Below, piece by piece: positions 17,931 to 25,874 of a stretch of 46,320 nucleotides of DNA. Location of the stretch: the NCBI GenBank assembly GCA_036835375.1, contig DAITMB010000028.1, positions 1 to 46,320 on the forward strand, read 5' to 3'. The stretch comes from JANQTF01 sp036835375. Its GTDB lineage: Bacteria; Bacteroidota; Bacteroidia; J057. Position numbers and translations under genes: made by a program. The notes below the pieces were generated by a model. That model saw nothing but the letters and a program-made list of their open reading frames with translations, was not told the DNA's origin and ran no database searches. Positions within the stretch are counted from its first letter, which is position 1; each line of letters opens with the position of its first letter.

Positions 17931-20876
17931 ATGATGCTAATTTCCTTCCGGCGAGTATTTTTTGCGAGCTTGTTTCTGAGCTTCGGTTGTACGTCTCTCA
18001 ACGCCCAGTCTATCCAAGCCCAAGCTTGGGCTGATAGCTTGATGAAGACCTTGTCTCCAGAGCAAAAAGTGGGGCAACTATTCATCCTCACGGCCTATTC
18101 TAATCAGGAAGAATCCAGCTACGCTTACCTTCAAAATCTCATCACACGATATCAGCCCGGCGGCCTGATCTTCATGCAAGGCAGCCCCGAAAAGCAAATT
18201 GAGCTGATCAATCGCTACCAGAACGCCAGCCATGTCCCCCTCTTGATTTCTCAAGACGCAGAGTGGGGCCTCAGCATGAGGTTGACTGGAACGATGAAAT
18301 ATCCTCGAAACATGACCCTGGGGGCCATACGAGATGATTCCATGCTCTATCACCTCGGTAGGCAAATGGCCCAAGAACTCCGGCGGGTGGGCGTACATAT
18401 GAACTATGCCCCCGTAGTGGACATCAACAACAACCCGGACAACCCCGTGATCGGCGATCGCTCCTTTGGGCAGGAGAAATTCAATGTCGCTAGAAAATCC
18501 TACATGGTGATGAAAGGCATGGAAGATGCTGGCGTGCTCGCTTGTGCCAAGCATTTTCCAGGTCATGGCGATACGGGGGTAGATTCTCATGTGGACCTTC
18601 CTGTGTTGACCCACACCCTAGATCGCCTGGACACCGTCGAGCTATATCCTTTCTTTCGGCTCATGGAGTGGGGCATCGCGTCGATCATGGTCGCCCACCT
18701 GCACGTACCTGCGCTGGACCCCACGCCTAACATGTCGGCTTCCATGTCTCCGAAGATCGTGAAGGGGGTCATGAGAGATCGAATGAATTACGATGGGTTG
18801 GTCATCACCGACGCGCTGAACATGCAGGGCGTTACCAAATATTATGATGCGGGAGAAGTGGCGCTGGGAGCTTTGCTGGCAGGCAATGACATGCTGCTTT
18901 CTCCAGAAAATGTCCCTAAATCTGTGCAGGCAATTCTTGATGCGCTGCGCAGCGGGGTGATCACCGAAGCCGAGCTGAACACCCATGTGCGACGAGTGCT
19001 TCTCGCCAAATACAAGGTCGGTCTCCATCGATGGGCCCCGATTCCGGTCGCCAACGTACGTGCTGACATTCTCACACCGCAAGGCGAGGCCCTTCGCAAG
19101 CAACTCTATGAGCAGGCGATTACGATCCCCAAAAACGATCGACACTTGTTGCCACTCGGCGATTTGGAAAACCGAAAAATCGCCTATCTCCAGCTCGGAG
19201 GCCCCGCGAAAAGCGATCTCTCGACCTCCCTTCAGCAATATACCCAAGTGGACGTGTTCTTCGCAAGTCGTGACCTCAGCAATGCCGAGCACGAAGGGTG
19301 GATGAGGAGATTGGCGAATTACCAGACCGTGATCATCGGCGGATTTGGCGTGAGTAGGCGAAGCTCAGCGACCTACGGCGTGACCAAAAGCATGGCCGGA
19401 CTCGTGGCCAGTCTCGCTTCCGGGCCCATGGAAACGGTCTTCGTGTGGTGCGGAAACCCCTATGCGCTTCGTTTTTTTGGGCAGGAACAGGCCACGGTGC
19501 TAGCCTACGAGACGGAGCGGGAAGCGCAGCAGGCAGCTGCTCAAGCAATTTTCGGAGGGCTTCGGGTCACAGGAAGAATGCCCGTATGGGTGTCGTCCTT
19601 TTTCCGTGAAGGGGAGGGTTACCAGATTCGCCAGCCTATTCGATTTGGATTTGCACTCCCAGAAGAAGTCGGTATGGACAGCCGCACACTCGCGAAAATT
19701 GATTCAATCGCCTACCACTACGTCGAGCAAAAAGCTATGCCAGGATGCGCCATCCTGCTGCTTCGTGGCAATGACATCGTGTACCATCGTGGATTTGGCC
19801 AGACAGAATACACCCTTTCGGGCGAAGGGATTGATCCCTGGTCCCACAGCTACGATCTGGCATCCGTTACTAAAGTTGCCGCGACAACCCTCGCCACCAT
19901 GCGGCTCGTGGAGCAAGGACGGCTAGAACTAGATGCGCCCCTCGGTCGCTACCTCCCAGAGTGGAATCACCTCGACAAGGGACGACTCACTGCTCGTCAG
20001 CTTTTGCAGCACAGTGCAGGTCTGCCGAGTTGGAAGCCCCTTTTTCTGGAGACCTATTCGGATCCGCAACGCAAAATCATTGATCGGGACCGCTTTCGCT
20101 TCGAGGCTTCTTCCGAATTCCCACTGCCTGTGGGGCCCGGCCTCTATGCCAGAGCAGATGTAGAATCATGGGTCTGGGAAAAAATTGCTGCGGTAGAGCT
20201 GAGTAACAGTCGAAAAGTCACCTACAGCGATGTCGGTATGATGATCATGGGCCACCTCGTGGAGCGAATTGCTGGCGAATCGCTGGAATCTTATACTCAA
20301 TCTCAGTTTTTCGCCCCGCTGGGCATGAACCGCACTTGGTTTCGGCCTGCCGAAAAAGGCTTCACTGCGCATTGTCCACCTACAGAAGCGGACACTGATT
20401 GGCGCCACTGCGTGATCAAGGGCTATGTTCACGATCCCAATGCAGCGCTGCTGGGAGGGGTGGCAGGCCATGCAGGACTCTTCGCTAATGTGTATGACCT
20501 CGCGAAGCTCTTTTTGATGCTGAAAAATAGGGGGGAATACGGCGACCGACGCTATTTTTTGCCGGTGACGATTGATGATTTTACCCAGAAACAACTTTCT
20601 TCAAGTCGCAAGGGCTTGGGTTGGGACAAGCCTGAGTTAAATGGTTCCAGTTCCAATCCCGTGTCAGTTTACGCTTCTGCTGATACCTATGGGCACACGG
20701 GTTTCACAGGAACCTGTGTATGGGTGGATCCCAAGTCTGACCTCATCTTTATTTTTCTGTCGAATCGCACTTACCCGAGCGCCAGCAATAAGCTCCTCAA
20801 TCGCGATCATGTCCGCATCCGCATCATGGATCAGGCCTATTTGGCCATTCGCAATTATCGCCCAGCAGATAGCTGA
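17931..20876 (+). CDS. Exported fusion of NagZ-type GH3 glycosidase and serine beta-lactamase-family domain
   Basis: 981 residues with a signal peptide (cleavage near SLNAQ, 26). Residues about 30-370 form a GH3 barrel with the NagZ signature KHFPGHGDTGVDSH (207-220), carrying the His-Asp acid/base loop, and the nucleophile D294 in VITDALNMQGV. A linker domain (about 380-570) resembles the GH3 C-terminal sandwich. Residues about 590-975 are a class C/PBP-like serine hydrolase: S645-V-T-K648, Y765-S-D where YxN is usual, and H922-T-G in place of KTG. One polypeptide could remove N-acetylglucosaminyl residues from peptidoglycan fragments and hydrolyse a peptide, ester or lactam in the same compartment. 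Such fusions occur in Bacteroidota. The role in muropeptide recycling or beta-lactam response is inference. Confidence 0.92.
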   Translation: MMLISFRRVFFASLFLSFGCTSLNAQSIQAQAWADSLMKTLSPEQKVGQLFILTAYSNQEESSYAYLQNLITRYQPGGLIFMQGSPEKQIELINRYQNASHVPLLISQDAEWGLSMRLTGTMKYPRNMTLGAIRDDSMLYHLGRQMAQELRRVGVHMNYAPVVDINNNPDNPVIGDRSFGQEKFNVARKSYMVMKGMEDAGVLACAKHFPGHGDTGVDSHVDLPVLTHTLDRLDTVELYPFFRLMEWGIASIMVAHLHVPALDPTPNMSASMSPKIVKGVMRDRMNYDGLVITDALNMQGVTKYYDAGEVALGALLAGNDMLLSPENVPKSVQAILDALRSGVITEAELNTHVRRVLLAKYKVGLHRWAPIPVANVRADILTPQGEALRKQLYEQAITIPKNDRHLLPLGDLENRKIAYLQLGGPAKSDLSTSLQQYTQVDVFFASRDLSNAEHEGWMRRLANYQTVIIGGFGVSRRSSATYGVTKSMAGLVASLASGPMETVFVWCGNPYALRFFGQEQATVLAYETEREAQQAAAQAIFGGLRVTGRMPVWVSSFFREGEGYQIRQPIRFGFALPEEVGMDSRTLAKIDSIAYHYVEQKAMPGCAILLLRGNDIVYHRGFGQTEYTLSGEGIDPWSHSYDLASVTKVAATTLATMRLVEQGRLELDAPLGRYLPEWNHLDKGRLTARQLLQHSAGLPSWKPLFLETYSDPQRKIIDRDRFRFEASSEFPLPVGPGLYARADVESWVWEKIAAVELSNSRKVTYSDVGMMIMGHLVERIAGESLESYTQSQFFAPLGMNRTWFRPAEKGFTAHCPPTEADTDWRHCVIKGYVHDPNAALLGGVAGHAGLFANVYDLAKLFLMLKNRGEYGDRRYFLPVTIDDFTQKQLSSSRKGLGWDKPELNGSSSNPVSVYASADTYGHTGFTGTCVWVDPKSDLIFIFLSNRTYPSASNKLLNRDHVRIRIMDQAYLAIRNYRPADS

Positions 20877-20922
20877 ATCAGGGTGGCGAGTATGATGGCT
20901 TTCGCCAGTCTCAAATGATTCG

Positions 20923-21603
20923 CTACCTCCTCGTGCGAAGGTAGATCGAGAGGTAGTAGAATAGCGTGCCCAGCGAGCCCAGCGCCGCCACTACGTAGGT
21001 CATCGCAGCCCATTTGAGGCCGCTGCGCGCATCTCCCTGCTCCTCAGCAGTAGCAATGCCGCTTTTTCCAAGCCATGCCAGAGCACGCTTGCTTGCGTCA
21101 AATTCGACAGGCAATGTCACCAGACTAAAAAGCGTGATCGCTGCCAGAAACACAATCCCCGCTAACAGAATCGCAGGAAAGGTCTGGAGCGTGGCGATTC
21201 CAGCAAGCAGGAGCCACGGACTAAATTTGGAAGCAATGCTCACCACGGGCACTAAATTGGAGCGGAGTTGAAGATAATGATACGCGGTGGCATGTTGCAC
21301 CGCATGACCACATTCGTGAGCAGCAATGGCCGCCGCTGCAATGTGGCGCTGCTGGTACACGACTTCGCTCAGGTTCACAGTCTTCTTGCTCGGGTCATAA
21401 TGGTCGGTCAGTTGACCTTGCGTCGATACCACCCGCACGTCCGTGATCCCATAAGCGCGCAACATTTGCTCGGCTACTTCTCGACCGCTGAGTCCTTTTC
21501 GGAGCGGTAAGCGCGAAAGGCGGCCTATCACCGACTGGAATCGCTGGCGAACCAGCCAGCTCAATCCCATCACGACCAAGCCTATGATATAAGGACTCAT
21601 CAT
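20923..21603 (-). CDS. Membrane zinc metallopeptidase, YugP/Zn_peptidase_2 family
   Basis: 226 residues, matching the family length. An N-terminal anchor (about 2-18), the zinc motif HECGH (96-100), a candidate third ligand E167 in LPVEFDASKRAL, two central hydrophobic helices (about 125-165) and a C-terminal helix (about 200-220) fit the PF04298 neutral zinc peptidases with an integral membrane active site. Substrates of this family are not established. It is convergent with the NagZ fusion gene (46 nt between stops) and lies upstream, on the same strand, of nothing obvious. Its promoter was not identified. Confidence 0.9.
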   Translation of the reverse strand: MMSPYIIGLVVMGLSWLVRQRFQSVIGRLSRLPLRKGLSGREVAEQMLRAYGITDVRVVSTQGQLTDHYDPSKKTVNLSEVVYQQRHIAAAAIAAHECGHAVQHATAYHYLQLRSNLVPVVSIASKFSPWLLLAGIATLQTFPAILLAGIVFLAAITLFSLVTLPVEFDASKRALAWLGKSGIATAEEQGDARSGLKWAAMTYVVAALGSLGTLFYYLSIYLRTRR

Positions 21604-21856
21604 GTTGAATTCAATGAAAGAGTGAGAAAACGGAAAAAGAATCGAGGGGTAAAATAGAGATTTTCACCCAAGAATCAGACGATAGCCTTGATTCTTTGTC
21701 ACATCTCGATTGGATGTGGGAGCATCTTCTGGAAATCTGCCGTCGGAGGGATTCCAGCGTCGGACATTCCAAACTTTAGAATGCGACACAGGATTTTTTT
21801 CTAACTTTGAAATTCAATTCCTCTCCAAGTAAAGGAACTGATGATGCAGAGGAGGT

Positions 21857-21894
21857 AAAAAAAATCTCTCCTTGAGAATCAAGAAGAGATTTTT
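21857..21894 (-). terminator. Strong terminator of the tRNA-like RNA
   Basis: On the minus strand ATCTCTTCTTGA pairs with TCAAGGAGAGAT (12 bp, one G-U) over a TTC loop, flanked by A5 and T8. It starts about 5 nt after the predicted 3' end of the RNA. The A/T flanks make it usable on the plus strand too. Confidence 0.9.
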
Positions 21895-21898
21895 AAGG

Positions 21899-22014
21899 CT
21901 GTAGGGGAAGGATTCGAACCTTCACGAGGAGGTTGGTTCCGGCGAACCGGAATTTATCCCTGCGCCCCCACCCTCGAGACAAGAGGGCATGGCTGCCAAT
22001 TTCATCACCCTACA
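21899..22014 (-). ncRNA. tRNA-like structured RNA with a 47-nt variable region
   Basis: 116 nt that fold as a tRNA: acceptor TGTAGGG/CCCTACA, D arm ATG-AAATTGGCAGC-CAT (D loop of tRNA-Leu type), anticodon stem CCCTC/GAGGG with loop TTGTCTC, T arm GAAGG-TTCGAAT-CCTTC and G at the discriminator place. CCA is not encoded (GCCT follows). Read literally the anticodon is GUC (Asp), with an unusual pyrimidine at 37. The variable region is 47 nt, against about 15-20 in normal class II tRNAs. It contains a TTCCGG-TTCG-CCGGAA hairpin and a possible GGGGG/CCTCC outer stem. A consensus promoter and a strong terminator flank it, so it is clearly transcribed. It could be a divergent Leu/Ser-class tRNA, a tRNA with an insertion, or a regulatory tRNA-like RNA. 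Confidence 0.65.
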
Positions 22015-22072
22015 GGGTAGAGGGAAGTTTGCCGAGAATCAAAAAGGCAATGTTTTCCCTTGTTCGTTAAGA

Positions 22073-22102
22073 CAAATATAGCACATAAGTCCTTTTTGTC
22101 AA
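22073..22102 (-). promoter_or_regulatory. Consensus promoter of the tRNA-like RNA
   Basis: On the minus strand TTG (22102-22100, within TTGAC), 19 nt, TATATTTG (22080-22073), an exact TAnnTTTG. Transcription should begin near 22068, leaving a 5' leader of about 55 nt that contains GGGAA..TTCCC and TTGCC..GGCAA pairings before the tRNA-like fold. Confidence 0.82.
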
Positions 22103-22188
22103 ATTTTTTCAATAAAAATTGCGAAATTTGAAAAAATTGAAAAAGACGTGCCTGGTTTTTGAAAAGGATCTAACCTGACTGCTCATTT

Positions 22189-22662
22189 ATGGCGCTGAAT
22201 TCAGAAATTGATAAACTCGACCTGAGCATCTTGACCATGCTCATGCATGATGCCCAGACTCCCTACACCGAAATTGCCAAGCAACTCAATGTATCTGGAG
22301 GAACCGTCCACGTGAGAATGAAAAAGCTCTTTTCTTTGGAGATCGTCAAAGGCTCACACTTGGAGATTGATGCCAGCAAATTGGGCTACGACATCTGCGC
22401 ATTTGTCGGGATGTTTCTAGAAAAGGGATCTCTATACAACCGGATCGTGCGCCAACTCGAAGAAATTCCCGAAATCACCGAAATCCATTACACCACAGGC
22501 CGCTACGGGATTTTCCTCAAGATCATCAGTCGAAACACCCGCGAGCTCCGCTCAATCTTGAATGACAAAGTGCAGCCGATTGAGGGAATTCAGCGCACAG
22601 AGACTTTTATTTCTCTGGAAGAAAGTATGAAGCGCCCCATTCAGATCGCCAACGAAGATTGA
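22189..22662 (+). CDS. Lrp/AsnC-family transcriptional regulator
   Basis: 157 residues, the usual family length. An N-terminal winged helix-turn-helix (about 8-55: DKLDLSILTMLMHDAQTPYT, then IAKQLNVSGGTVHVRMKKL) is followed by the RAM ligand-binding and oligomerisation domain (about 65-150) with the GRYGIFLKI strand. These proteins act as global or local regulators that sense amino acids as octamers. It sits alone 80 nt before trmD, divergent from the tRNA-like RNA. Neighbouring genes give no hint of its ligand, and self-regulation is common in the family. Confidence 0.93.
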   Translation: MALNSEIDKLDLSILTMLMHDAQTPYTEIAKQLNVSGGTVHVRMKKLFSLEIVKGSHLEIDASKLGYDICAFVGMFLEKGSLYNRIVRQLEEIPEITEIHYTTGRYGIFLKIISRNTRELRSILNDKVQPIEGIQRTETFISLEESMKRPIQIANED

Positions 22663-22742
22663 TGTTCCTCTTTATTGACTTGTAGCTCTGAGTCTTTACT
22701 CTGTGCTCATGTATGCGTTTGCCTTCTCAGTTTTTATTTTCC

Positions 22743-23417
22743 ATGCGCATCGATATCATATCCTGTGTCCCTTCTCTGCTAGAAAGCCCCCTTTCACACA
22801 GCATCCTCAAGCGGGCGCAGATGAAGGGCTTGCTAGAAATCCACGTGCATGACCTCCGGGACTATGCCGAAGGCAAGCATCGGCAGGTGGACGACTATCC
22901 CTTTGGAGGCGGAGCAGGCATGGTGCTGAAGGTGGAACCTGTGGCCAAGTGTATTCGCGCCTTGAGTGCAGAAAGAAAATATGACGAGATCATCTTTTTG
23001 ACACCCGATGGTCAGCAGTTTGATCAGCCGATGGCGAATCAATTGTCGCTAAAAGAGAATTTGCTCCTGTTTGCTGGACACTACAAAGGACTGGACCAAC
23101 GAGCCAGAGATCTTTTTTTTACCAAGGAGGTCAGCATCGGCGATTATGTTCTCTCAGGTGGGGAAATCCCAGCACTCGTGATGACAGACGCCATTGGTCG
23201 CCTGATTCCGGGCGTGCTGGGTGATGAATCTTCGGCCCTCACCGACAGCTATCAGGACCAACTCTTGGATGCCCCCATCTACACCCGGCCAGCAGATTTT
23301 GAAGGGCACCAGGTTCCAGACGTGCTGCTCTCGGGTCATCAGGCACATATTGAGGAGTGGCGAGAAGAAATGTCCCTACAAAAGACACAGGAGCGCCGCC
23401 CGGATCTCTTGGCATAA
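22743..23417 (+). CDS. trmD: tRNA (guanine-37-N1)-methyltransferase TrmD
   Basis: 224 residues from the ATG at 22743; ten extra codons upstream (22713) do not belong to the family N terminus MRIDIIS. TrmD transfers methyl from S-adenosylmethionine to G37 of tRNAs reading CNN codons, preventing +1 frameshifts. DDYPFGGGAGMVLK (about 50-63) and the trefoil-knot SAM site SIGDYVLSGGEIPALV are present, as is the C-terminal LLSGHQAHIEEWR. It precedes rplS as in the common rimM-trmD-rplS cluster, though rpsP and rimM are not here. A separate promoter before rplS suggests the two are only partly cotranscribed. Confidence 0.97.
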   Translation: MRIDIISCVPSLLESPLSHSILKRAQMKGLLEIHVHDLRDYAEGKHRQVDDYPFGGGAGMVLKVEPVAKCIRALSAERKYDEIIFLTPDGQQFDQPMANQLSLKENLLLFAGHYKGLDQRARDLFFTKEVSIGDYVLSGGEIPALVMTDAIGRLIPGVLGDESSALTDSYQDQLLDAPIYTRPADFEGHQVPDVLLSGHQAHIEEWREEMSLQKTQERRPDLLA

Positions 23418-23569
23418 TATTGGGACGAGTGATTGTTCAGGAACGAATTACCAACGGCTGTTTTTCTTTAGATCTGTCTGATAATCAAGGGTGTCGATTT
23501 GAAGAATTTTGCGCTATCTGTGATCTCTTCTGTTTTGTTCAGAAGTATGATAAATATTATAAAATTTCT

Positions 23570-23600
23570 TTGGTGAACAAAGGGGAATCTCCTACCTTTG
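23570..23600 (+). promoter_or_regulatory. Promoter of rplS
   Basis: TTG (23570-23572), 20 nt, TACCTTTG (23593-23600), an exact consensus. It lies 24 nt upstream of the rplS ATG, inside the 206-nt trmD-rplS gap. Confidence 0.78.
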
Positions 23601-23623
23601 CAATCCGCTAATGCACCCTGGAC

Positions 23624-23971
23624 ATGGAAGAACTGGTAAAACTCATACAAGCTGCTGACCTCAAGGCAGAAGTCCCCGCTTTCAAAGCAGGTGACACCGT
23701 CAATGTGTACGTGCGAATCAAGGAAGGAGACAAAGAGCGTGTTCAGGTGTTCAAAGGGGTTGTGATCCAACGCCGTAGCCAAGGCTCTACTGAAACCTTT
23801 ACTGTTCGTAAGATCAGTGGTGGAGTAGGGGTGGAAAGAATATTTCCGATTCATTCCCCCATCGTTGAAAGAATTGAGGTCCTTCGCAGAGGAAAAGTGC
23901 GTAGAGCACGGATTTTCTATCTTCGCGATAAGATCGGTAAAAAGGCTAGAATCAAGGATTTAGACAGCTGA
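23624..23971 (+). CDS. rplS: 50S ribosomal protein L19
   Basis: 115 residues, the standard length. L19 sits at the 30S-50S interface. The conserved core is present: FKAGDTVNVYVRIKEGDKER, then VQVFKGVVIQRR, GVGVERIFPIHSP and the basic C-terminal KVRRARIFYLRD. It follows trmD and is driven by its own consensus promoter. A weak CGCTTT/AAAGCG hairpin about 15 nt after the stop may serve in 3' end formation before the tRNA promoter. Confidence 0.98.
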   Translation: MEELVKLIQAADLKAEVPAFKAGDTVNVYVRIKEGDKERVQVFKGVVIQRRSQGSTETFTVRKISGGVGVERIFPIHSPIVERIEVLRRGKVRRARIFYLRDKIGKKARIKDLDS

Positions 23972-24024
23972 TTTACGCGCTTTTCGCTTTTCAAAGCGAT
24001 TGTTGGGATTTTTTTCTGTGGAGG

Positions 24025-24055
24025 TTGCAAGGTTGAGATCCTATGTCTAATTTTG
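24025..24055 (+). promoter_or_regulatory. Promoter of the tRNA-tuf operon
   Basis: TTG (24025-24027), 20 nt, TAATTTTG (24048-24055), an exact TAnnTTTG match. It lies about 33 nt before the first tRNA and is the only strong promoter seen for the four tRNAs and tuf. Confidence 0.8.
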
Positions 24056-24087
24056 CAAGGCTTTTTTTGAAAGGATTCCGACGCATC

Positions 24088-24160
24088 GCCGGTGTAGCTC
24101 AGCTGGTAGAGCAACTGATTTGTAATCAGTAGGTCGGCGGTTCGATCCCGTCCACCGGCT
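24088..24160 (+). tRNA. tRNA-Thr (anticodon TGT)
   Basis: 73 nt without encoded CCA. Acceptor GCCGGTG/CACCGGC, D loop with CAGCTGGTAGAG, anticodon loop TTTGTAA giving UGU (codons ACA/ACG), T loop TTCGATC, discriminator T. First of four tRNAs ahead of tuf. Confidence 0.97.
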
Positions 24161-24219
24161 CCTTAGGATTAAGTAAGTTTGACCAATAAAACCTACTTTC
24201 TTCTATAAGGTTTTTACAG

Positions 24220-24302
24220 GGGGAGATTCCAGAGCGGCCAAATGGGGCAGACTGTAAATCTGTTGTCTTACGACTTCGCAGGTTCGAATCCTGCTCTCCC
24301 CA
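24220..24302 (+). tRNA. tRNA-Tyr (anticodon GTA)
   Basis: 83-nt class II tRNA. Acceptor GGGGAGA/TCTCCCC, anticodon loop CTGTAAA (GUA), a medium variable arm (GTCTTACGAC) and T loop TTCGAAT, discriminator A. No CCA is encoded. Confidence 0.97.
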
Positions 24303-24400
24303 CTCAATTCGTTCTTTCACACGAGGAAAAGGTATCATACATGAGAAAGTAGTCCTCCGAGGATTCACCAGTGTAGGGTATTTCTTTCCACTCAAATCAA

Positions 24401-24473
24401 GCGGGAGTAGCTCAGTTGGTAGAGCATTAGCCTTCCAAGCTAAGGGTCGCGAGTTCGAACCTCGTCTCCCGCT
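24401..24473 (+). tRNA. tRNA-Gly (anticodon TCC)
   Basis: 73 nt. Acceptor GCGGGAG/CTCCCGC, anticodon loop CTTCCAA (UCC, codons GGA/GGG), T loop TTCGAAC, discriminator T as usual for glycine. No CCA is encoded. Confidence 0.97.
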
Positions 24474-24543
24474 CATGTTCACGGGGATTGTTACCTAGAT
24501 AATCGCACCAAGGATTACTTGGATTCGCCCCTCATGATTGAGT

Positions 24544-24616
24544 GCCGATGTAGCTCAGTTGGTAGAGCACCACCATGGTAAGGTGGGGGTCACCGGTTCG
24601 AGTCCGGTCATCGGCT
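24544..24616 (+). tRNA. tRNA-Thr (anticodon GGT)
   Basis: 73 nt. Acceptor GCCGATG/CATCGGC, anticodon loop ATGGTAA (GGU, codons ACC/ACU), T loop TTCGAGT, discriminator T. With the UGU isoacceptor 460 nt upstream, the cluster supplies two threonine tRNAs. Confidence 0.97.
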
Positions 24617-24674
24617 CAATTCTTTTCTCCACTTCAGATTAAGGCTACAGGCCTCACAAACAAGGATTCCAACA

Positions 24675-25862
24675 ATGGCAAAGGAACAATTTAAGCGTAA
24701 TAAGCCTCACGTGAACATTGGTACAATCGGGCACGTGGACCACGGAAAAACCACACTTACTGCTGCCATTACCACTGTGCTGGCCAAGGCCGGTGGGGCG
24801 ACAGTACGTAGTTTCGACTCCATCGACAATGCTCCGGAGGAAAAAGAACGTGGTATTACCATCAACACTTCTCACGTAGAATACGAGACTGCTAATCGTC
24901 ACTACGCTCACGTGGACTGCCCAGGACACGCCGACTATGTGAAAAACATGGTGACTGGTGCTGCTCAGATGGATGGAGCGATCCTCGTGGTGGCTGCTAC
25001 TGATGGACCAATGCCTCAGACGCGCGAGCACATCCTGCTCGGACGTCAGGTGGGTGTTCCTGCCATTGTCGTCTTCATGAACAAAGTTGACTTGGTAGAT
25101 GATGAAGAGTTGCTTGAGCTCGTAGAGCTGGAGATTCGCGACCTTCTCAGCACCTACAACTACCCAGGTGATGACACACCAGTGATCCAAGGTTCCGCCC
25201 TTGGTGCTCTTGACGGTCAGCCACAATGGGAAGCCAAGGTGATTGAACTCATGGCTACTGTGGATGAATTCATCCCAACGCCTGCCCGTGAGAAAGACAA
25301 GCCATTCTTGATGCCTGTTGAGGACGTGTTCTCTATTACTGGTCGTGGTACAGTTGCTACAGGTCGTATTGAGCGTGGAGTCATCAACACAGGTGAGCAA
25401 GTGACCATCATCGGTCTGGATGCTGACAACCTCACTTCCACTGTGACTGGTGTGGAGATGTTCCGCAAGATTCTTGATACAGGTGAAGCTGGTGACAACG
25501 TAGGTCTCCTTCTCCGCGGGATTGAAAAATCTGCCATCAAGCGTGGAATGGTTATCTGCAAGCCTGGTTCTGTGAAGCCTCACACGAAATTCAAAGCTGA
25601 GGTTTACGTCCTGTCAAAAGACGAAGGTGGTCGCCACACACCATTCTTCAACAACTACCGCCCCCAGTTCTACTTCCGCACCACTGACGTGACTGGAGTA
25701 GTGACCCTGAACGAAGGCGTCGATATGATCATGCCTGGTGACAACACCACTGTTAACGTAGAATTGATCTACCCAATCGCGATGGAAAAAGGACTCCGCT
25801 TCGCTATCCGCGAAGGAGGTCGCACCATCGGTGCTGGTCAGGTCACCGAAATCGTTGAATAA
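24675..25862 (+). CDS. tuf: Translation elongation factor EF-Tu
   Basis: 395 residues. EF-Tu delivers aminoacyl-tRNA to the ribosome with GTP hydrolysis. The P-loop GHVDHGKT is at 19-26; the switch region RGITINTSHVEY, DCPGHADY (G3), NKVD (G4) and GSALGALDG (G5) are all intact. Domain 2 and 3 signatures are complete, including the aminoacyl-tRNA and EF-Ts contact segments. It lies 58 nt after tRNA-Thr(GGT) and probably shares its transcript, so tRNA processing would release the tuf mRNA. A 14-bp hairpin terminator follows directly. It is the only tuf in the window. Confidence 0.99.
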   Translation: MAKEQFKRNKPHVNIGTIGHVDHGKTTLTAAITTVLAKAGGATVRSFDSIDNAPEEKERGITINTSHVEYETANRHYAHVDCPGHADYVKNMVTGAAQMDGAILVVAATDGPMPQTREHILLGRQVGVPAIVVFMNKVDLVDDEELLELVELEIRDLLSTYNYPGDDTPVIQGSALGALDGQPQWEAKVIELMATVDEFIPTPAREKDKPFLMPVEDVFSITGRGTVATGRIERGVINTGEQVTIIGLDADNLTSTVTGVEMFRKILDTGEAGDNVGLLLRGIEKSAIKRGMVICKPGSVKPHTKFKAEVYVLSKDEGGRHTPFFNNYRPQFYFRTTDVTGVVTLNEGVDMIMPGDNTTVNVELIYPIAMEKGLRFAIREGGRTIGAGQVTEIVE

Positions 25863-25874
25863 ATTACTTTGTCA

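Noticed and set aside
21899..22014. tmRNA, SRP RNA or RNase P RNA as identity of the tRNA-like RNA
   Set aside because: There is no tag-peptide reading frame or tmRNA ends, no SRP GGAA/GNRA signature, and it is far too short for RNase P RNA.
22641..22742. trmD start at 22713
   Set aside because: Ten extra residues precede the conserved MRIDIIS N terminus; the ATG at 22743 fits the family.
24654..25583. 309-codon antisense ORF over tuf
   Set aside because: Shadow frame caused by codon bias of EF-Tu.
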